NCBI GenBank assembly: GCA_027886175.1 | Contig: JAJNNQ010000040.1 | Location: 21,224,001-21,288,000, forward strand | Origin: Phylloscopus collybita | Taxonomy: Eukaryota > Chordata > Aves > Passeriformes > Phylloscopidae | Length of the DNA: 64,000 nt | Direction of reading: 5' to 3' | Shown: positions 59,301-64,000 of the stretch, in pieces | How the letters are laid out: every line of letters begins with the position of its first letter | Position numbering within the stretch: the first letter of the stretch is position 1 | The notes under the pieces: model-generated | What the model saw: the letters and a program-made list of their open reading frames with translations, nothing else | Told to the model about the DNA's origin: nothing | Database searches by the model: none | Position numbers and translations under genes: made by a program

Positions 59301-62300
59301 TTTGGAACTTACACAATGCCAAAGAGCTGGCACAAAATATTTAAAGGCTTTGGGACAAAAAGTATGTTTTGAACACCTGAATGACCTTGTATTTCTATAT
59401 GTAAAGGAAGTGTTACAGTAAACTTTTGTTACTGTTTTCAGTTATTGGATTTTCTTTACGACATTTTTCCAACTTGTGGTCAAAAGCACCTTTCCAAGAT
59501 TAAAAAAGCATACAGTGTAATCCAAAATGCAGAATAGGCAGCAGAATGCAGAAAGATTCAAATATTGAACACAGAGGTAGAGGGATTGCAAAATTTAGTA
59601 GACTTTTCAGGATGTGAAAACATATATTAACCAAAAAAGAAATACATAAATCATAGGATCATATCACAGAATAAAGATTCTATCTTTGAGCTGAAGTAGA
59701 ACTTACTAACAGCTACCTGTCATAGGGAGCAAACTGACTCACACCTCATGGCTAACCTTTTCCTTTTGGATGAACTGACATAAAAAGTCAACAATTTTAC
59801 AATAGAATAATAAAAGGCAATTGAAAGTAACTTCCAAGTAAAATAATAGGCAAGGCTCATTGACGTATACTATCAAAGTTAGGTCCTTTCTCACTAGAAA
59901 TGAACTTTGTAACAATTTCCTAAAATAGAAGCAATTTCTCTTGCATATATCCTCCATATGTATGATGCATATACACTGTGCACATATACACACACAAAAG
60001 CATTTAGGATGTGTATACACACAGAGAAATCTTTGCCCAATTGTGCATTTACTTAAGCTTACACATATGTACACATGCAAAGCAATACTTTTTTCCCTTA
60101 GTAGTGTCCTGGACCATACGGGTTTGTATATGCTGGCATATATGTGTATATGCTTGCTTACATACATACAGGTATGCATACACACACAGATATATAAACT
60201 ATGGACTATTACTGATAGCTATATATACTTTATTAATGTTTGGTTACTACTTTGCTACTGCTAAGCCCAGCTTTATTGCTACTAAATCTGACTACTTCTA
60301 AGGCTTGATCTTAAAAATACTCTGTTAATATACCCTAATATAGAGCGTGTACTCTGTAAGAATGTTTATTGATTAGAGGTTTATGAGGAAAAGTAGCTGA
60401 TCTTGCAGCTTGATTTCTAGAAGATGTCAGTGGACACTGCAGTTTCAATTGAATTTTCTGCATTTGGCCAAGCTAACTAAATGCACAAGTTTCTGGTTTC
60501 CCAGGCTTACATAGTCAGCTGTGAAAACATTCCCAGTGTGCACAGGAATCATCTACTTGTAACACGCAGAGAGGCTCAGGGAAAACAGAGTAGGGAAAAA
60601 TCAAAAAATCCAGACAGCCTTGCAAACACAAGGCGAAAGAAACTCTGTTCTGAAGGCAAGAAAATTACATGGGAATGTTGGAAATGCAAACATGAGATGG
60701 TAAGCAGATGTCTGGTTGCTTCACAGGCCAGGCTCCAGCTGTTCACGTGGTGCTTTGGAAGAGCAGAATTATTCATGTGCATTGTGGACAGTAGCACCTG
60801 TGGACCTGTCCATGCTCAGCACATCCAAACCTTGAGAAGCTGCTATGCTGAGCATGGTCATGGTCTCAACAGCAACCTGAGAGGATTTCCAGGGGATTTC
60901 TTAAATGTAAGGAAAGTGGGTTGGCTGTAGATGGTGACTTGCTAAAGCAATTGACCTAAGAATTACAGCAAAAGTGTTTTGCTTTATGGTTTGTTTTATT
61001 TTTCATAAGGAAAACTGGAGGGAAAAGAAGAAGTGCAGCCTTGATGGAGAAAGACGTGGAAGCCACTGTTTGGAAAAAGAAGGTTTGAAGCAACATTTCC
61101 CAGTAATTCACAGTCTCAGTATCCCGTAAACCAAACATTATGTAATGTTACCCCAGGAAAATATTTATACTATTTCAAAAGTTTCTCTGAGAATGATACA
61201 CACAAATACCAGCTGTGTTCTGTTTCTATTTTCCTTCTTTCTTGTTTTCTACCCATATTCCTTATTTTAGCTGAACTGTTTAAAATGCCTTTTACCAAGC
61301 TCTGGAAATTTTCTTATTCTAATTTAAAGGCAGTCACAAGGATTTGGGGTTTTGCCTCCCAAAATTCAAATTTCATTAGATTTGCATATATTATTTTTGA
61401 TGTTTTGAAAAAATATGCAGTGATTGCCTCACTGTTTCTAGTCACAGGAAGATTTCTCATGTCCTTCCTGTAGTTACATACAGATAACAAAATATTTGGA
61501 GATCACTGAGTCGAAAATTCATTAAAACCTCCCTGAATATTTTAATTTTTTTTTAAAAATGTGGGTTAATTGGTATTAAAACTATTTTAGAACATCTAAA
61601 CCTTTACTGGGGAGTACAAAACTACAGGTACAGACCAACCTAACCTGTTACATAGTAGGATTAGCAGTAAAGAAAAATACAAGTACATTTTATATCCTAG
61701 GGATTACCCACTGAATCCTACAGCGTGACAAAACCAGAAGTCTTTTTCCCAGTACAAATCAATATTTTTTATGTCCTGTGGGTGTCAGAATAAGAGTGAA
61801 ACCTGATGAAAAATTGTAGCTTGAGAAAAATATCTTGGCAGTCATCACATCAGTTCCTTTTCCAAGACACAGTAATTCTTTGGATTTTTGAAGTGAAGAC
61901 TGAAATAGGCAGAGGACTTCTAGCTGCGCACTTTCTTCTTCTTTCGAGATAGAAGAAAGAGCTCAGTGTGCCTTCATCTATGTTTCAGAGCTGGGCCCAT
62001 TTCTGATTTTTTCACATTACATAAATTATTTCTGGAATCTATTGTCAACATATATTCCTGAGATCAGCTCCCTAGTCTGCATGAGAAGGAATGTGACAGT
62101 TCTATATGCAACTAAGCACGCAGTCTTGTGTAAAGAATGTGATACTCCTTTAGTTTGAGGCATAAGGCTATAGCAGAAATTATTGAGATAGGAAAAGAAA
62201 TTTTCCCTTGGGCAGGCTATTCCATGCTGAGGTTTTCTGTATCTTTCTTTCACTTAAACATCTGCTGTACTAGATAATAATTTTTATGGCTCTCAGTGAG

Positions 62301-63896
62301 AATCTTTCATTACTGACCGTGGCGGACATAATTTATAAAACACAGTCCATAATCACTTATTTCACATAATTCCTTTAAGGTCTTACATACTTACATGTCA
62401 GGCCCAGTGCTAGTGAATGAACGCCTTAAATGTCATTTCTCAGCTGCCACATCTAGCTTCCTGTTGGTATCAGGCTGGTTAAAACCCCCCGAGTCACACT
62501 TGTCACCAATATATATTTGCCAGAAAAACTACAAGGGCAAAAGGCCTTTCTGCTCAAATTTCATTTATTTACAGGAAGTGGAGAGATGTTTTTGCCCATA
62601 GACTGTGACATAGCCACCAGCTTTCAGCTCATGAACCCAAGGTGTCATGACAGCACCCATTTCCACCAATCCTTCCAGCTTTAAATTATGGTTCATATAG
62701 TGAGCAATAGGCAACCAAGGTTTCCTGAAGGAGTTTCTCCTCTATCATCCATTTATGAGCAAGTAATTGGGCACAGAGGGAACAGATCAGTTTATCAAAG
62801 CTGTCAGTGCTTGTGCCCTTATACCAAAGCAGAATATTTTTTGGCAAGTTTGTCTTTGAGTAAGTTTAGTCCCCTGGACTAAACTTTTCCTGGCAGGTGT
62901 GTGGTTTGAAGTCAGTCACACCAGCACCTTCAAGAACTGGAGGAAAAGCTTCTAGTACCTTAAAAGGCATTTGAGCTATAAGCTAATGTTGTCCTTAGTT
63001 CTATGTATCTTGGATATTTTTCAATGTATATGGGGGACTTACTCCACTTCCAAATCTAAGCTAAAAAAGACTCTGGCAACCACAGGTAAATCAGGAACAA
63101 AAGCAGAAATAAGGTTGTCACCCACTTTTAAAGTAAAGCTTAACTGTGTTACTTGACTCTGATGCACAGAGTAATTGATCTTGTCTACGTGTGTAAGCAC
63201 TGGTGTACTTGTTTTCTCTGGAGGTGCTTATCCTCCTGCAGCAGTGAGACCTCAGGCTCTTCAGTAGAAATGAAATCAGGATACACGAGCAATCACAGAT
63301 CTGTGACTTCCAAATGCCTGCAAATGTGATTCATCTACCAATAAAATATTTCCCAAGTTATAGTATTCCAAACTGGGATTATATTTTAGATTATAAAGTG
63401 TCTAACAAAACTTTGCTAACACAAGTGCAAAGACCAGACAAATGTTTTTATGCAGTTTATCATCCAGCAGCTGTAAAAGTGAGGGGACTGTTAAATCTCA
63501 CAAGCCTTTTTTTCTGGCACACTGCAGCTGAGCCTTCTGGACCCACTCACATCTAAGGGGTATTTGGAAGAGGTAATCTATGAAACTTGACAGCATCCTC
63601 ATTGAGAAGTCAACTGGTAAAATCTGTACCACAGTTAGTGTGAAAATCTTATCCTTTCCCTGCTTTTATGTAAAGTGATGGCACTGCCCTGAGTCCTGGC
63701 TGATTAAGAGCATCCTTGGTGCAGGAAATCTGGAGGCAAGCACAGATCTTTTGCAAAGGAGCCTTGTAAGTTGAAATTTTTAGATATATTTAGGCTAAGA
63801 TCCATCAGTTTTGTTTTATCTCAGGCATAATTGTGGAGAGGATCAGCGCATCTAGATCTCTTGATCTCTTATTACAGCCAACTTACGTGGATTACA
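56351..63896. other. Gene-poor AT-rich stretch
   Basis: No gene is supported. Alternating purine-pyrimidine CA/TA sequence lies at about 59,940-60,200. A 149-codon plus-strand frame at 60,481-60,930 has no domain, no splice context and no matching composition, and I treat it as chance. Confidence 0.5.
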
Positions 63897-64000
63897 GGTT
63901 GCCCAGAGAGATTTTAGAGTCTTCCTCACTGAAGATATTCAGGAACTGTTTGGATGCAATTCTGTGAAATGTGCTTTTTAATGACTCTGCTTGAACAGGG
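63897..64000 (+). mobile_element. CR1 LINE fragment running off the window edge (plus)
   Basis: 'gttgcccagagagattttag', 'agtcttcctcactgaagata', 'ttcaggaactgtttggatgc' and 'gactctgcttgaacaggg' match in order the end of CR1 ORF2 (the segment coding for roughly 'LPREVV..PSLE.FK..LD') and the start of its 3' untranslated region. The insertion continues beyond base 64,000. Confidence 0.8.

Noticed and set aside
59645..59700. Possible CR1 3' end ('aatcataggatcatatcaca')
   Set aside because: Only a few words match and the following sequence does not continue the CR1 consensus.
60481..60930. 149-codon plus-strand frame
   Set aside because: No recognisable domain, no flanking splice sites and no promoter. 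This length is plausible by chance in 64 kb over six frames.

Overview
This window looks like nuclear DNA from a bird, probably a songbird. It carries CR1 LINE pieces with the typical avian 3' end (atagaatc-type repeats and 'ggaagggac' blocks). It also carries several solo-LTR-like elements with repeated CCAAT/ATTGG boxes, TATA boxes and AATAAA signals, and a high-copy repeat built on 'ctgctccagtgtgggct' motifs of a kind seen in songbird genomes. There are no operons, and no tRNA, rRNA or CRISPR. Most of the DNA is AT-rich intergenic or intronic sequence, and I recognise no complete named gene.

Layout. Bases 1-7 kb are AT-rich sequence with three or four LTR-like elements: 2,275-2,960 (minus), 4,479-4,970 (plus), a GC-rich stretch at about 5,000-5,600, and 6,035-6,600 (plus). 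Bases 8.3-11.4 kb hold a CpG-island-like promoter region. To its left on the minus strand lies a chain of exon-like segments with compatible splice phases, a candidate gene I cannot name. Bases 12.4-12.9 kb are a plus-strand CR1 reverse transcriptase fragment.

Bases 12.9-24.0 kb are the most unusual part. A pair of same-orientation LTR-like repeats (12.94-13.44 and 23.32-24.05 kb) brackets GC-rich, coding-like DNA and a 7.7 kb minisatellite (14.30-22.03 kb, about 115 units of 66 bp). The 66-bp unit equals 22 codons. On the minus strand it reads as an acidic, proline-rich repeat, and at its upstream end it abuts a decayed Pro/Glu-rich reading frame (23.03-22.04 kb). That frame is broken by four in-frame TGA codons and one frameshift. 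The array flips orientation at about 14,482 and contains large, nearly identical internal duplications. The simplest reading is a dead, or rapidly decaying, repeat-protein gene whose coding minisatellite kept expanding.

Bases 24-64 kb are gene-poor. One candidate terminal exon (minus, 24,965-25,123) has a strong splice acceptor. Two LTRs abut at 26.5-27.4 kb. CR1 fragments lie at 32.8-33.7, 45.7-46.1, 47.55-48.1 and about 53.8 kb, and one runs off the right edge at 63.9 kb. A dispersed repeat sits at 55.7-56.3 kb. The remaining long stretches hold no coding sequence I can support. All gene calls here are inferred by eye from splice sites and reading frames and have no homology evidence behind them.
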